From contig SEEM01000028.1 of assembly GCA_004144595.1 (NCBI GenBank), positions 1 to 53,913 of the forward strand: 53,913 nucleotides of DNA, read 5' to 3'. The notes beneath the pieces were generated by a model. The model saw nothing but the letters and a program-made list of their open reading frames with translations, searched no databases and was not told where the DNA came from. This document shows positions 16,992 to 28,269 of the stretch, piece by piece. A program made the translations under genes and the position numbers. Origin of the DNA: Hyphomicrobiales bacterium (GTDB taxonomy: Bacteria; Pseudomonadota; Alphaproteobacteria; Rhizobiales; Beijerinckiaceae). How positions within the stretch are numbered: the stretch's first letter is position 1; every line of letters begins with the position of its first letter.

Positions 16992-17711
16992 ATGACCGAA
17001 CACATCGTCCGCTCCTACGACACCGATCTCGAAGGCATCCGTCGCAGCCTCGCCGAAATGGGCGGCATGGCCGAGCGCATGCTGGGCGATTCCACGGTGG
17101 CGCTCGTTCGCCGCGATACCGCGCTCGCCCAGAAGATCATCTCCGCCGACCAGCGCCTCGACAACCTCCAGCGCGAGGTCGAGGAGAAGGCCGTGCTCAC
17201 CATCGCCCGCCGCCAGCCGCTGGCGCAGGACCTGCGCGAGCTGATCTCGGCCATCCGCCTCGCCTCGGACATCGAGCGGGTCGGCGATCTCGCCAAGAAC
17301 ATCGCCAAGCGCGCCGTCGCCATCGCCGGGCAGTTCCAGCCGCCGCATCGCGCTGTCGTGGGCCTGGAGCATATCAGCCGCCTCGTGCAGGCCCAGCTCA
17401 AGGACGTGCTCGACGCCTATGCCGCGACCAACGAGCAGAAGGCGCTCGAGGTCTGGAAGCGCGACGACGAGATCGACGCGCTCTACACCTCGCTGTTCCG
17501 CGAGCTCCTGACCTATATGATGGAGGACCCGCGCAACATCACCTTCTGCACGCATCTTCTGTTCTGCGCGAAGAACATCGAGCGCATCGGCGACCACACC
17601 ACCAATATCGCCGAGACGATCCATTACCTCGTCACCGGCGATTCCCTCGATGCGAACCGGCCGAAGCTCGACACGACCAATATCCATGTCGAGCCGGTGA
17701 CAGGAAACTAA
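16992..17711 (+). CDS. phoU: Phosphate signalling protein PhoU
   Basis: A 239-residue protein of two PhoU three-helix bundles. The repeats carry the metal-binding type motif DIERVGDLAKNI in the first half and NIERIGDHTTNI in the second. AGAGGA before the ATG at 16992 fixes the start, and the 17 residues upstream are rejected. It dampens PhoR when phosphate is plentiful. Confidence 0.95.
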   Translation: MTEHIVRSYDTDLEGIRRSLAEMGGMAERMLGDSTVALVRRDTALAQKIISADQRLDNLQREVEEKAVLTIARRQPLAQDLRELISAIRLASDIERVGDLAKNIAKRAVAIAGQFQPPHRAVVGLEHISRLVQAQLKDVLDAYAATNEQKALEVWKRDDEIDALYTSLFRELLTYMMEDPRNITFCTHLLFCAKNIERIGDHTTNIAETIHYLVTGDSLDANRPKLDTTNIHVEPVTGN

Positions 17712-17724
17712 GGTCAAAGCCATC

Positions 17725-18432
17725 ATGGCTGCACGCATTCTGATCGTCGAGGACGAAGAGCCGCTCACCCTGCTGCTGCGCTACAATCTCGAGGCCGAGG
17801 GCTTCGAGGTCGACAGCGTCGCGCGCGGGGACGATGCGGAGCTGCATCTGCGCGATCACACGCCCGATCTCGTCCTGCTCGACTGGATGCTGCCGGGCCT
17901 CTCCGGCATCGAGCTTTGCCGCCGCCTGCGCTCGCGCCGCGACACCGAGCGCGTGCCGATCATCATGCTGACGGCGCGCGGCGAGGAGACCGAGCGGGTG
18001 CGCGGCCTTGCGACCGGCGCCGACGATTATGTCGTGAAGCCGTTTTCGCTGCCGGAGCTGATCGCGCGCATCCAGGCACTTCTGCGCAGGGCAAAGCCGG
18101 GTCACGTCGCGGGGGTGCTCGCGGCCGGCGATCTCGAACTCGACCGCACGACGCGGCGCGTTCGCCGGGCCGGGAGCGAGCTGCATCTGGGCCCCACCGA
18201 GTTCCGCCTGCTGGAATTCCTGATGCAGGCACCGGGCCGGGTTTATTCGCGCGCCCAGCTCCTCGACGCCGTCTGGGGCCGCGACGTCTATATCGACGAG
18301 CGCACCGTCGACGTCCATGTCGGGCGCCTGCGCAAGGCGATCACGCCGGGCGATGCCAAAGACCCGCTGCGCACCGTGCGCGGCGCGGGCTATGCTTTCG
18401 ACGAGACCTTCGCGCGGAGCGGGGCCGCGTAA
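17725..18432 (+). CDS. phoB: Phosphate response regulator PhoB
   Basis: A 235-residue OmpR/PhoB-type regulator. The receiver domain (1-120) has the acidic pair DEE, the phosphorylated aspartate in LLDWMLPG near residue 53, the T/S in MLTARGEE and the lysine in VVKPFSLPEL. The C-terminal winged helix includes GPTEFRLLEFLM and ERTVDVHVGRLRKAI. It binds Pho boxes such as those at 13129 and 36146. It ends three bases from a convergent gene with no terminator visible. Confidence 0.95.
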   Translation: MAARILIVEDEEPLTLLLRYNLEAEGFEVDSVARGDDAELHLRDHTPDLVLLDWMLPGLSGIELCRRLRSRRDTERVPIIMLTARGEETERVRGLATGADDYVVKPFSLPELIARIQALLRRAKPGHVAGVLAAGDLELDRTTRRVRRAGSELHLGPTEFRLLEFLMQAPGRVYSRAQLLDAVWGRDVYIDERTVDVHVGRLRKAITPGDAKDPLRTVRGAGYAFDETFARSGAA

Positions 18433-18435
18433 GCC

Positions 18436-18822
18436 TCAGGCGTCCGGCCCACCTTCGATATCGCCGACCCAGCTCAGCGCCTTGTCATAATCCCCGGGCG
18501 GGAAGGCGCGGACCTTGACGAAGGGGATCGCCGGGTCGAGCAGGTCGACGAAGCCGGCGAGCCAACCCTTGTCGGTGATCACCGCCTCCTTCGGGAAACG
18601 CTTGAGCTCCCAAAGCTTGCTGATGCTGTAGCGCGCATCCTTCCAGGCGGCGGCCAGCGTCATGTCGGTGAAATCGGTCATATCCGCGAGAATGCCGAGC
18701 TTCTCGTGGCGGGCGAGCCGGGCGTCGATATCGGCCATGATCGCGTCGAGGTCCTCGCCCGTCAGCGTCTGCGACAGGCGATAGGCGGCGACATGGTCCG
18801 GCGCGGGCAGAATGGTGAGCAT
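18436..18822 (-). CDS. SpoIIAA-like (STAS-fold) protein
   Basis: A 128-residue soluble protein resembling the SpoIIAA-like family (PF11964): alternating strands and helices, with the ILADMTDFTDMT and KEAVITDKGWLAGF segments. Its function is unknown; related proteins have an anti-sigma-antagonist or lipid-binding fold. GGAGGAGGAG before the ATG at 18822 is a very strong ribosome binding site. It is convergent with phoB and divergent from the orphan ATPase gene. Confidence 0.75.
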   Translation of the reverse strand: MLTILPAPDHVAAYRLSQTLTGEDLDAIMADIDARLARHEKLGILADMTDFTDMTLAAAWKDARYSISKLWELKRFPKEAVITDKGWLAGFVDLLDPAIPFVKVRAFPPGDYDKALSWVGDIEGGPDA

Positions 18823-18967
18823 GGCTCCTCCTCCTCAAGCGCCAACGCGTGGCCGAGCGTGAGGTTTCGCCGGGCTGGCGCTGCCGCGGATCGGGCGATA
18901 TGGGCTCCAGGGCAATCGTCTCAGGATGGTGCTGAGGGCATGACGTGAGCGCGGCGCAGACCAGACC

Positions 18968-19699
18968 ATGAACGCGGGCGCGGCCGTCAGCATCGCCCAT
19001 GTCAGCAAGCGGTTCGGCGCGCTGAAGGCGCTGAACGACGTCTCGCTGACGATCGGGCCCGGCATGCTCCAATGCCTTATCGGGGCGCCGGGCGCCGGAA
19101 AGTCGACGCTGCTGCGCTGTATCGGCGGGAGCGAGACGGTCGACGACGGCATGATCCAGATCGATGGGGCGTCGATCGAGACGCAGACCGCGCGCCAGGG
19201 TTTTGTCGTCGGGATGATCCCGCTGCGTCCCGCGATGTTCGATCACATGACCGCGTTGCAGCACATTCTCGAAGGGCCTCTCGCCCGGCTTAAGCTGTCG
19301 CGCCGGGAGACCGTCACGGAGGCGATGGCGGCGTTGGGACGGGTCGGGCTTGCCGACAGGCGCGATTCCTATCCGGGCGAGCTTGTGGCCTGGCAGCAGC
19401 GGCGTCTTGCCATCGCGAGGGCAGTGGCGGCGAAGCCGCGGCTGATGCTGTTCGACGATCCGACGGCGGGGCTCGATCCGGGCGCCGCAGCCGAGATGCT
19501 CGGTGTGATGCGTGACCTTGCCGGTTCGGGCCTGACCATGATCGTCGCGACGCATGAACTGGGCTTCATCACGGAGGTCGGCGACGATGTCGCCTTCATG
19601 GCAGGCGGCGAGATCGTCGAGCAGGGGCCACCGCGCAGCCTCCTCGCCGCGCCACGGGAGAGGCGCACGCGCGACTTCCTCGCAACCTTCTCGGCCTGA
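18968..19699 (+). CDS. Orphan ABC ATPase with degenerate catalytic motifs
   Basis: A 243-residue protein that aligns along its length with polar amino-acid uptake ATPases (GlnQ/HisP type). Walker A is intact (GAPGAGKST, residues 39-47) and the H-loop histidine is present (ATHE, near 197). Three other motifs are altered: the Q-loop reads MIPLR where MVFQQ is usual; the signature reads LVAWQ where LSGGQ is usual (residues 139-143); and the Walker B catalytic glutamate is aspartate (LFDDPT). No permease or binding protein is nearby. It may bind ATP without normal turnover. Confidence 0.85.
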   Translation: MNAGAAVSIAHVSKRFGALKALNDVSLTIGPGMLQCLIGAPGAGKSTLLRCIGGSETVDDGMIQIDGASIETQTARQGFVVGMIPLRPAMFDHMTALQHILEGPLARLKLSRRETVTEAMAALGRVGLADRRDSYPGELVAWQQRRLAIARAVAAKPRLMLFDDPTAGLDPGAAAEMLGVMRDLAGSGLTMIVATHELGFITEVGDDVAFMAGGEIVEQGPPRSLLAAPRERRTRDFLATFSA

Positions 19700-19794
19700 C
19701 GCAGGTCCACCTGAAGCGGCCCTGCGGGCTTGCGATGCAGCCAGGGCTGCCGTAACCCGGTCAGGTCTCATCCGGATCGCCAGCGCCCGCCGTC

Positions 19795-20973
19795 ATGTCA
19801 GCCTCGATCACCGACCGATATGCCGCCCTGGTCGAGGCGGGTGCCATCGAGCGCGACCCCGCGCAGGTCGCGGTGGTCAGGAAGCTGCAGGCGCTGACGG
19901 AAACGCTCGCGGCGCGCCGGCTTGCCCGCAAGGGCAGCGCGCTCGGGTGGCTCTTCGGCAAGAAGCCCGACACGGCATCGGCGCCGAAGGGGCTTTATGT
20001 CTGGGGCTCGGTCGGCCGTGGCAAGACCATGCTGATGGACATGTTCTTCGAGGCCGCGCCGGTGAAGCGCAAGCGCCGCGTGCATTTCCACGAGTTCCTC
20101 GCCGACGTGCATGGCCGCATCAACACGTATCGCCAGAAGATCAAGAGCGGCGAGGTCAAGGAAGGCGATCCGATCGCGCCCGTCGCCGCCGATCTCGCTG
20201 ATGAGGCCTATCTGCTCTGCTTCGACGAGTTCACGGTCACCGATATCGCCGATGCGATGATCCTCGGCCGGCTGTTCACGGCACTGTTCGCCGCCGGGGT
20301 CGTGGTGGTCGCGACCTCGAATGTCGAGCCGTCGCGGCTTTATGAGGGCGGGCTCAACCGGGCGCTGTTCCTGCCCTTCATCGAATTGCTGCAGACCAAG
20401 GTCGAGGTGCTGAAGCTCGATGCGCGCACCGACTTCCGGCTGGAGAAGCTCGGTGGCGCGCCGGTCTATCATGTCCCCGCCGACGAGAAGGCGAAGGCCG
20501 CGCTCGATGCGGCCTTCAAGGCCCTGTCCGGCACAGGGCAGGGGCAGCGCACGGTGCTCAATGTGCAGGGGCACGACCTCGTCCTGCCGCAGGCGGCGGG
20601 AAGCGTCGCCAGAGCGAGCTTTGCCGATCTCTGTGCCCAGGCCTATGGCGCTTCGGACTACATCGCATTGGCGCAGCGCTTCCACACGCTCGTGCTCGAC
20701 GACATCCCGATCCTCGATTTCGACCGGCGCAACGAAGCCAAGCGCTTCATCATCCTGATCGACACGCTCTACGAGCATCATGTGAAGCTGGTCGCCTCGG
20801 CGGCAGCCGAGCCGCATGAGCTCTACCGTGCGAGCAAGGGGCGCGAGGCCTTCGAATTCGACCGCACCGTCTCCCGCCTGATCGAGATGCGCTCGGAGGA
20901 CTATCTCGGGATGCCGCATGGCCGGCCGGATTCGGCTGCGAGCGGGAACACCACCGGCCTGGTCGAGACCTGA
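19795..20973 (+). CDS. zapE: Cell division ATPase ZapE (AFG1 family)
   Basis: A 392-residue AAA-type ATPase. Walker A is GSVGRGKTMLMD near residue 75, Walker B LLCFDEFTVTD near residue 143, and VVATSNVEPSRLYEGGLNR follows as sensor 1. ZapE-family proteins act at the division site in bacteria, with mitochondrial AFG1 as a relative. In many alphaproteobacteria zapE lies just before mdh, as here. It is followed after two bases by a TetR gene, which probably shares its transcript. Confidence 0.92.
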   Translation: MSASITDRYAALVEAGAIERDPAQVAVVRKLQALTETLAARRLARKGSALGWLFGKKPDTASAPKGLYVWGSVGRGKTMLMDMFFEAAPVKRKRRVHFHEFLADVHGRINTYRQKIKSGEVKEGDPIAPVAADLADEAYLLCFDEFTVTDIADAMILGRLFTALFAAGVVVVATSNVEPSRLYEGGLNRALFLPFIELLQTKVEVLKLDARTDFRLEKLGGAPVYHVPADEKAKAALDAAFKALSGTGQGQRTVLNVQGHDLVLPQAAGSVARASFADLCAQAYGASDYIALAQRFHTLVLDDIPILDFDRRNEAKRFIILIDTLYEHHVKLVASAAAEPHELYRASKGREAFEFDRTVSRLIEMRSEDYLGMPHGRPDSAASGNTTGLVET

Positions 20974-20975
20974 CC

Positions 20976-21575
20976 ATGGTACAGCGCGAGCCGAGCGAGA
21001 CCCGCATCCTCACGGTCGCCGGCGAGCATCTGCGCAAGTTCGGGCTCAAGCGCTTCACCGTCGTCGCGGTGGCGGAAGAGGCGGGCATGACCCATGCCAA
21101 TGTCTACCGCTACTTCCCGTCCAAGGGCGCATTGATCGACGCCGTCGTCGATGTCTGGCTGAAGGCGACGGAGCGCCGTCTTGCCGATGTCGCCGACGGA
21201 CCGGACCCGGCCGACGACAAGCTGGAGCGCCTGATCCTGGCACTCGCCAAGGCCAATCGGGACCTGCTGACCGAGGAGCCGCACCTGTTCGCGGCCTTGT
21301 CGCTGGCGGTCGCCAAGCGGCACGCCATCAGCCGGCGCAACCGGACCCGCGTGCGCGCCCTGTTCGAGCGCGTGGTCGACGAGGGCATGGCCACCGGCGT
21401 GTTCGAGCCGCGCGACCGCGACCGGGCGATCGCCTTCGTCATCGACGCCACCAACCGCTTCATCCATCCGGCCTCGCTGGCGCTGGAAGCCGACGTGCCG
21501 CAGGCCTCGGTCGATACGCGACTCTCGACCTTGATCCGGGTGATCCTGCGGGTGCTCGGCAGCGGCATCGTGTAA
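20976..21575 (+). CDS. TetR family transcriptional regulator
   Basis: A 199-residue regulator. The helix-turn-helix lies in residues 10-55 (FTVVAVAEEAGMTHANVYRYFPSKGALIDAV shape) and a helical ligand-binding domain follows. Its start is two bases after the zapE stop, implying co-translation. The AT-rich stretch directly after its stop holds a perfect palindrome that may be its own operator. The ligand is unknown. Confidence 0.85.
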   Translation: MVQREPSETRILTVAGEHLRKFGLKRFTVVAVAEEAGMTHANVYRYFPSKGALIDAVVDVWLKATERRLADVADGPDPADDKLERLILALAKANRDLLTEEPHLFAALSLAVAKRHAISRRNRTRVRALFERVVDEGMATGVFEPRDRDRAIAFVIDATNRFIHPASLALEADVPQASVDTRLSTLIRVILRVLGSGIV

Positions 21576-21591
21576 AAAATCCGGTTACCAA

Positions 21592-21606
21592 TTACAGTAT
21601 CTGTAA
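21592..21606. promoter_or_regulatory. Palindrome in the tetR-mdh gap, candidate operator
   Basis: TTACAG-TAT-CTGTAA is a perfect 15-base palindrome, followed by a second overlapping one, AAATTGTAATTT (21605-21616). The surrounding 60 bases are AT-rich in an otherwise GC-rich window. The rest of the 322-base gap (21576-21897) holds only a promoter-like pair at 21680-21708. Confidence 0.5.
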
Positions 21607-21679
21607 ATTGTAATTTCTTGATTTTTGTGCCTTGCGGGACTACTTCAGTCTATGCGGCTCCGCTAAGCCATTGAAAAAA

Positions 21680-21708
21680 TTGGAACCGGCCTCGCGCGAT
21701 CATGTATA
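21680..21708 (+). promoter_or_regulatory. Candidate promoter for the mdh-suc operon
   Basis: TTGGAA (21680-21685) and TGTATA (21703-21708) are spaced by 17 bases, about 190 bases before the mdh start, implying a long leader. The -10 match is moderate. Confidence 0.35.
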
Positions 21709-21894
21709 CGGCTTCTTGCGCCCGAGAAAAGCCGCTTTTCCGGCAAGGGTTGCGGCAAAAGCCCGGTTTGGGCCAAAGGAACGCACGGTTTGGCCGGCTC
21801 CTCCCGGGAGCCGACCTGTCGCAGCGCCAAGGCATTTTGAATGTCGACGCCGGTAGCAGCCGGATCGATGGTCGCGCCAGAAACAAAGGACTAG

Positions 21895-22860
<966 letters not shown>

Positions 22861-22869
22861 GTTAAGCGG

Positions 22870-22914
22870 GGGCGGCGGCGCGGATACGCGCGGCCGCCCT
22901 TTCGTCATTTTTTT
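22870..22914 (+). terminator. Hairpin and T-run between mdh and sucC (attenuator or terminator)
   Basis: GGGCGGC (22870-22876) pairs with GCCGCCC (22893-22899), continued inside by GCGCG/CGCGC around a GATA loop with one internal mismatch. TTTT follows at 22900, and a seven-T run at 22908-22914. It may separate mdh expression from sucCDAB. Confidence 0.65.
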
Positions 22915-22936
22915 CGTTGCCAGGGAAACCGAGCAC

Positions 22937-24133
<1,197 letters not shown>

Positions 24134-24142
24134 GGAGCAGAC

Positions 24143-25027
24143 ATGTCCATCCTGATCGACAAGAACACCAAGGTCATCTGCCAGGGCTTCACCGGCAAGA
24201 ATGGGACCTTCCACTCCGAGCAGGCCATCGCCTATGGCACGCAGATGGTCGGCGGCACCTCGCCCGGTAAGGGCGGCTCGCTCCATCTCGGCCTGCCGGT
24301 CTTCGACACCGTGCACGAGGCGCGCGCCAAGACCGGTGCCGATGCTTCGGTCGTCTACGTGCCGCCTCCGGGCGCCGCGGACGCGATCTGCGAGGCGATC
24401 GACGCCGAGATCCCGCTGATCATCTGCATCACCGAGGGCATCCCGGTGCTCGACATGGTGCGCGTGAAGCGCTCGCTCTCGGGCTCTAAGTCGCGCCTGA
24501 TCGGCCCGAACTGCCCCGGCGTCGTCACCGCCGGCCAGTCGAAGATCGGCATCATGCCGGCCAACATCTTCAAGCCGGGCTCGGTCGGCATCGTCTCGCG
24601 CTCGGGCACGCTGACCTATGAAGCGGTGTTCCAGACCACCCGCGAGGGCCTCGGCCAGACCACGGCCGTCGGCATCGGCGGCGACCCGGTCAAGGGCACC
24701 GAGTTCATCGACATGCTCGAGATGTTCCTGGCCGACGACAAGACCACCTCGATCGTCATGATCGGCGAAATCGGCGGCTCGGCCGAAGAGGACGCGGCGC
24801 AGTTCATCAAGGACGAGGCCAAGCGTGGCCGCAAGAAGCCGATGGTCGGCTTCATCGCCGGCCGCACGGCTCCTCCCGGCCGCCGCATGGGCCATGCGGG
24901 TGCGATCATCTCGGGTGGCAAGGGCGGCGCCGAGGACAAGATCGCCGCGATGGAAGCGGCCGGCATCCGGGTCTCGCCCTCGCCGGCGCGCCTTGGAAAG
25001 ACCTTGGTCGAAGTGTTGAAGGGCTGA
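24143..25027 (+). CDS. sucD: Succinyl-CoA ligase alpha subunit
   Basis: A 294-residue subunit that binds CoA ([14 protein letters not shown] region, residues 16-30) and carries the phosphohistidine in GRMGHAGAI near residue 252. The conserved IGPNCPGV lies near residue 120. GAGGAG precedes the ATG. The sucA gene follows after 180 bases that hold a REP-like element. Confidence 0.97.
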   Translation: MSILIDKNTKVICQGFTGKNGTFHSEQAIAYGTQMVGGTSPGKGGSLHLGLPVFDTVHEARAKTGADASVVYVPPPGAADAICEAIDAEIPLIICITEGIPVLDMVRVKRSLSGSKSRLIGPNCPGVVTAGQSKIGIMPANIFKPGSVGIVSRSGTLTYEAVFQTTREGLGQTTAVGIGGDPVKGTEFIDMLEMFLADDKTTSIVMIGEIGGSAEEDAAQFIKDEAKRGRKKPMVGFIAGRTAPPGRRMGHAGAIISGGKGGAEDKIAAMEAAGIRVSPSPARLGKTLVEVLKG

Positions 25028-25050
25028 GGCGCCGGAGCCTCTCCCGGGCG

Positions 25051-25140
25051 CGTCATGGTCGGGCTTGCCCCGACCATCTCGCTCCGGAGAGGCGATGGCG
25101 AAACGGCGAGAGATGCTCAGGGCGCACCCCGAGCACGACG
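25051..25140. repeat. REP-like element (copy 5), followed by a hairpin
   Basis: GTCAT then GGTCGGG/CCCGACC, central ATCTC with GAGAT, and a degenerate right stem GCTCAGGG...CCCCGAGC ending in ACGAC. Just after it, ATGTCCGG (25153-25160) pairs with CCGGACAT (25169-25176). Both fill the sucD-sucA gap. Confidence 0.65.
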
Positions 25141-25207
25141 ACAGATTGAAGGATGTCCGGGCAAGGGTCCGGACATGGCTTAAGCGGCGAAGGAAGGCAG
25201 GAGCATC

Positions 25208-28165
25208 ATGGCTCGCCAGGACATCAACGAGGCTCTCGCGCAGACCGGCTTCCTCTATGGCGGCAACGCCGCCTATATCGAGGACCTCTATGCCCGCTAC
25301 GAGACCGATCCCAAGTCGGTCGACGAGCAGTGGCAGGGCTTCTTCGGCGCGCTGAAGGACGACAAGGAAGCCGTCCTGCAGAATGCCAAGGGCGCGTCCT
25401 GGAAGAAGCCGAACTGGCCGGTCGTCGCCAGCGGCGAACTGGTCTCGGCGCTGGACGGCAACTGGGCCGTCGTCGAGAAGGTGATCTCCGACAAGCTAGG
25501 CGCCAAGGCCAAGGCCGCCGGCACCGCGCTCTCGGCTGCCGACGTGCAGCAGGCGACGCGCGACTCGGTGCGCGCGATCATGCTGATCCGCGCCTATCGC
25601 ATGCGCGGCCATCTCCACGCCAATCTCGACCCGCTGGGCATCGAGAGCCGCACCGACAGCGAGGAGCTCTCGCCGGCGGCCTTCGGCTTCGGCGAGGCCG
25701 ACCTCGACCGCAAGGTCTTCATCGACAACGTGCTCGGCATGGAGTTCGCCACCGTCCGCGAGATGGTCGCGGTGCTGCAGCGGACCTATTGCGGCACGGT
25801 CGGCATCGAGTTCATGCACATCTCCGACCCCGACCAGAAGGCCTGGCTTCAGGAGCGCATCGAGGGGCCGGACAAGGAAATCGCCTTCACCAAGGAAGGC
25901 AAGAAGGCGATCTTGAACAAGCTCGTCGAGGCCGAGGGCTTCGAGAAATTCCTCGATCTCAAGTTCACCGGCACCAAGCGCTTCGGCCTGGACGGCGGCG
26001 AGGCGCTGGTTCCGGCGCTGGAGCAGATCATCAAGCGCGGCGGCGCGCTCGGTGTGCGCGACATCGTCTTCGGCATGGCCCATCGCGGCCGCCTCAACGT
26101 GCTGACCCAGGTGCTGGGCAAGCCGCACCGCGCGCTGTTCCACGAGTTCAAGGGCGGCTCCTTCGCGCCCGACGACGTCGAGGGCTCGGGCGACGTGAAG
26201 TACCATCTCGGTGCTTCCAGCGACCGCGAGTTCGACGGCAACAACGTCCACGTCTCGCTGACCGCGAACCCGTCGCATCTGGAGATCGTCGACCCGGTCG
26301 TGCTGGGTAAGGTGCGCGCCAAGCAGGACCAGTTCGGCGACATCGTCGAGCGCTCCAAGGTACTGCCGCTGCTGATCCATGGCGACGCGGCCTTCGCCGG
26401 CCAGGGCGTCGTGGCGGAATGCCTCGGCCTGTCCGGGCTGAAGGGCCATCGCACCGGCGGCTCGCTGCATTTCATCATCAACAACCAGATCGGCTTCACC
26501 ACCTATCCGCGCTATTCGCGCTCCTCGCCCTATCCGTCCGATGTCGCGAAGATGGTCGAGGCCCCGGTCTTCCATGTGAATGGCGACGATCCGGAGGCAG
26601 TGGTCTTCGCAGCCAAGGTCGCGATCGAGTTCCGGCAGAAGTTCCACAAGCCGGTCGTGATCGACATGTTCTGCTATCGCCGCTTCGGCCATAACGAGGG
26701 CGACGAGCCGGGCTTCACCCAGCCGCTGATGTACCGCAAGATCCGCGGCCACAAGTCGACGCTGGAGCTTTACGGTGCCAGGCTCGAAGCCGACGGCGTG
26801 ATTCAGGCCGGCGAGCTCGATGCGATGCGCGCCGACTGGAAGGCCAGGCTCGAGATCGAGTTCGACGCCGGCCAGGCTTTCAAGCCGAACAAGGCCGACT
26901 GGCTCGACGGTCGCTGGGCCGGCATGAAGGCGATCCGCGCCGACGAGGACGACCCGCGCCGCGGCGCCACCGGCGTGCCGGCGGCGGTGCTCAAGGAGAT
27001 CACCGAGAAGATCACGGCGGTTCCCGCCGGCTTCAACGTCCACAAGACGATCCAGCGCTTCCTCGACAACCGCAAGAAGGCGGTCGAGGCCGGCGAAGGC
27101 ATCGACTGGGCGACGGCTGAATCGCTGGCCTTCGGCTCGCTCCTGCTCGACGGCAATCCCGTGCGCCTCTCCGGCCAGGATTGCGAGCGCGGCACCTTCT
27201 CGCAGCGCCATTCGGTGCTGATCGACCAGGAGACCGAGGCGCGCCATACCTCGCTGAACCATATCCGCGAGGACCAGTCACGCTACGAGGTCATCAACTC
27301 GATGCTCTCGGAAGAGGCGGTGCTCGGCTTCGAATACGGCTACACCCTGTCGGAGCCGAATGCGCTGACGATGTGGGAGGCGCAATTCGGGGACTTCGCC
27401 AACGGCGCGCAGGTGGTGTTCGACCAGTTCATCTCGTCGGGCGAGCGCAAGTGGCTGCGCATGTCCGGCCTCGTCTGCCTGCTGCCGCACGGCTATGAGG
27501 GCCAGGGGCCGGAGCATTCCTCCGCCCGCCTGGAGCGCTTCCTGCAGATGTGCGCGGAAGACAACATGCAGGTGGCGAACTGCTCGACGCCGGCGAGCTA
27601 TTTCCACATCCTGCGCCGCCAGCTCAAGCGCGATTTCCGCAAGCCGCTGATCCTGATGACGCCGAAGTCGCTGCTGCGCCACAAGCGCTGCCTCTCCGAC
27701 CTCGCCGATCTCGCCGAGGGCTCGACCTTCCACCGCGTGCTGGCCGACGATGCCGAGCGGGGCAAGTCGACCACCAAGCTGGTCAAGGACTCGAAGATCC
27801 GCCGCGTCGTGCTGTGCTCGGGCAAGGTCTATTTCGACCTGCTGGAGGAGCGCGAGAAGCGCGGTGTCGACGATGTCTACCTGATGCGCGTCGAGCAGCT
27901 CTATCCGTTCCCGCTGAAGACGCTGGCGCAGGAACTGGCTCGCTTCAAGGGCGCCGACGTGGTCTGGTGCCAGGAAGAGCCGAAGAACATGGGCTCCTGG
28001 ACCTTCGTCGAGCCCTATCTGGAATGGGTTCTCGGCCATGCCGGCTCGAAGTCGAAGCGTCCGCGCTATGTCGGCCGCCCGGCTTCGGCCGCGACTGCGA
28101 CCGGCCTGATGTCCAAGCATCTCGCCCAGCTCAACGCCTTCCTCGACGAGGCCTTCGCGGCCTGA
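25208..28165 (+). CDS. sucA: 2-oxoglutarate dehydrogenase E1 component
   Basis: A 985-residue thiamine-diphosphate decarboxylase, full length for the family. The N-terminal segment includes [18 protein letters not shown]. The active-site region has [12 protein letters not shown], the ThDP motif [14 protein letters not shown] followed by NNQIGFTT, and later [16 protein letters not shown]. It decarboxylates 2-oxoglutarate and passes the succinyl group to SucB. GGCAGGAG precedes the ATG at 25208. Confidence 0.97.
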   Translation: MARQDINEALAQTGFLYGGNAAYIEDLYARYETDPKSVDEQWQGFFGALKDDKEAVLQNAKGASWKKPNWPVVASGELVSALDGNWAVVEKVISDKLGAKAKAAGTALSAADVQQATRDSVRAIMLIRAYRMRGHLHANLDPLGIESRTDSEELSPAAFGFGEADLDRKVFIDNVLGMEFATVREMVAVLQRTYCGTVGIEFMHISDPDQKAWLQERIEGPDKEIAFTKEGKKAILNKLVEAEGFEKFLDLKFTGTKRFGLDGGEALVPALEQIIKRGGALGVRDIVFGMAHRGRLNVLTQVLGKPHRALFHEFKGGSFAPDDVEGSGDVKYHLGASSDREFDGNNVHVSLTANPSHLEIVDPVVLGKVRAKQDQFGDIVERSKVLPLLIHGDAAFAGQGVVAECLGLSGLKGHRTGGSLHFIINNQIGFTTYPRYSRSSPYPSDVAKMVEAPVFHVNGDDPEAVVFAAKVAIEFRQKFHKPVVIDMFCYRRFGHNEGDEPGFTQPLMYRKIRGHKSTLELYGARLEADGVIQAGELDAMRADWKARLEIEFDAGQAFKPNKADWLDGRWAGMKAIRADEDDPRRGATGVPAAVLKEITEKITAVPAGFNVHKTIQRFLDNRKKAVEAGEGIDWATAESLAFGSLLLDGNPVRLSGQDCERGTFSQRHSVLIDQETEARHTSLNHIREDQSRYEVINSMLSEEAVLGFEYGYTLSEPNALTMWEAQFGDFANGAQVVFDQFISSGERKWLRMSGLVCLLPHGYEGQGPEHSSARLERFLQMCAEDNMQVANCSTPASYFHILRRQLKRDFRKPLILMTPKSLLRHKRCLSDLADLAEGSTFHRVLADDAERGKSTTKLVKDSKIRRVVLCSGKVYFDLLEEREKRGVDDVYLMRVEQLYPFPLKTLAQELARFKGADVVWCQEEPKNMGSWTFVEPYLEWVLGHAGSKSKRPRYVGRPASAATATGLMSKHLAQLNAFLDEAFAA

Positions 28166-28210
28166 CGACCCTCCCGGCGGCGCTCTTGCGCGCTGCCGGA
28201 TTTCATTGCT

Positions 28211-28232
28211 GCACCGGCGCCCTCACCGGTGC
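28211..28232. other. Small hairpin between sucA and sucB
   Basis: GCACCGG (28211-28217) pairs with CCGGTGC (28226-28232) around an eight-base loop. No T-run follows, so it is unlikely to stop transcription and may act in mRNA processing. Confidence 0.4.
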
Positions 28233-28269
28233 CGAACCTGCCGCCAGAACGAGACAACAGAGGCCTGAC

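Noticed and set aside
25496..27262. Minus-strand open frame of 588 codons across sucA
   Set aside because: It is the shadow of sucA; it lacks any recognisable domain and has the biased composition of antisense frames.
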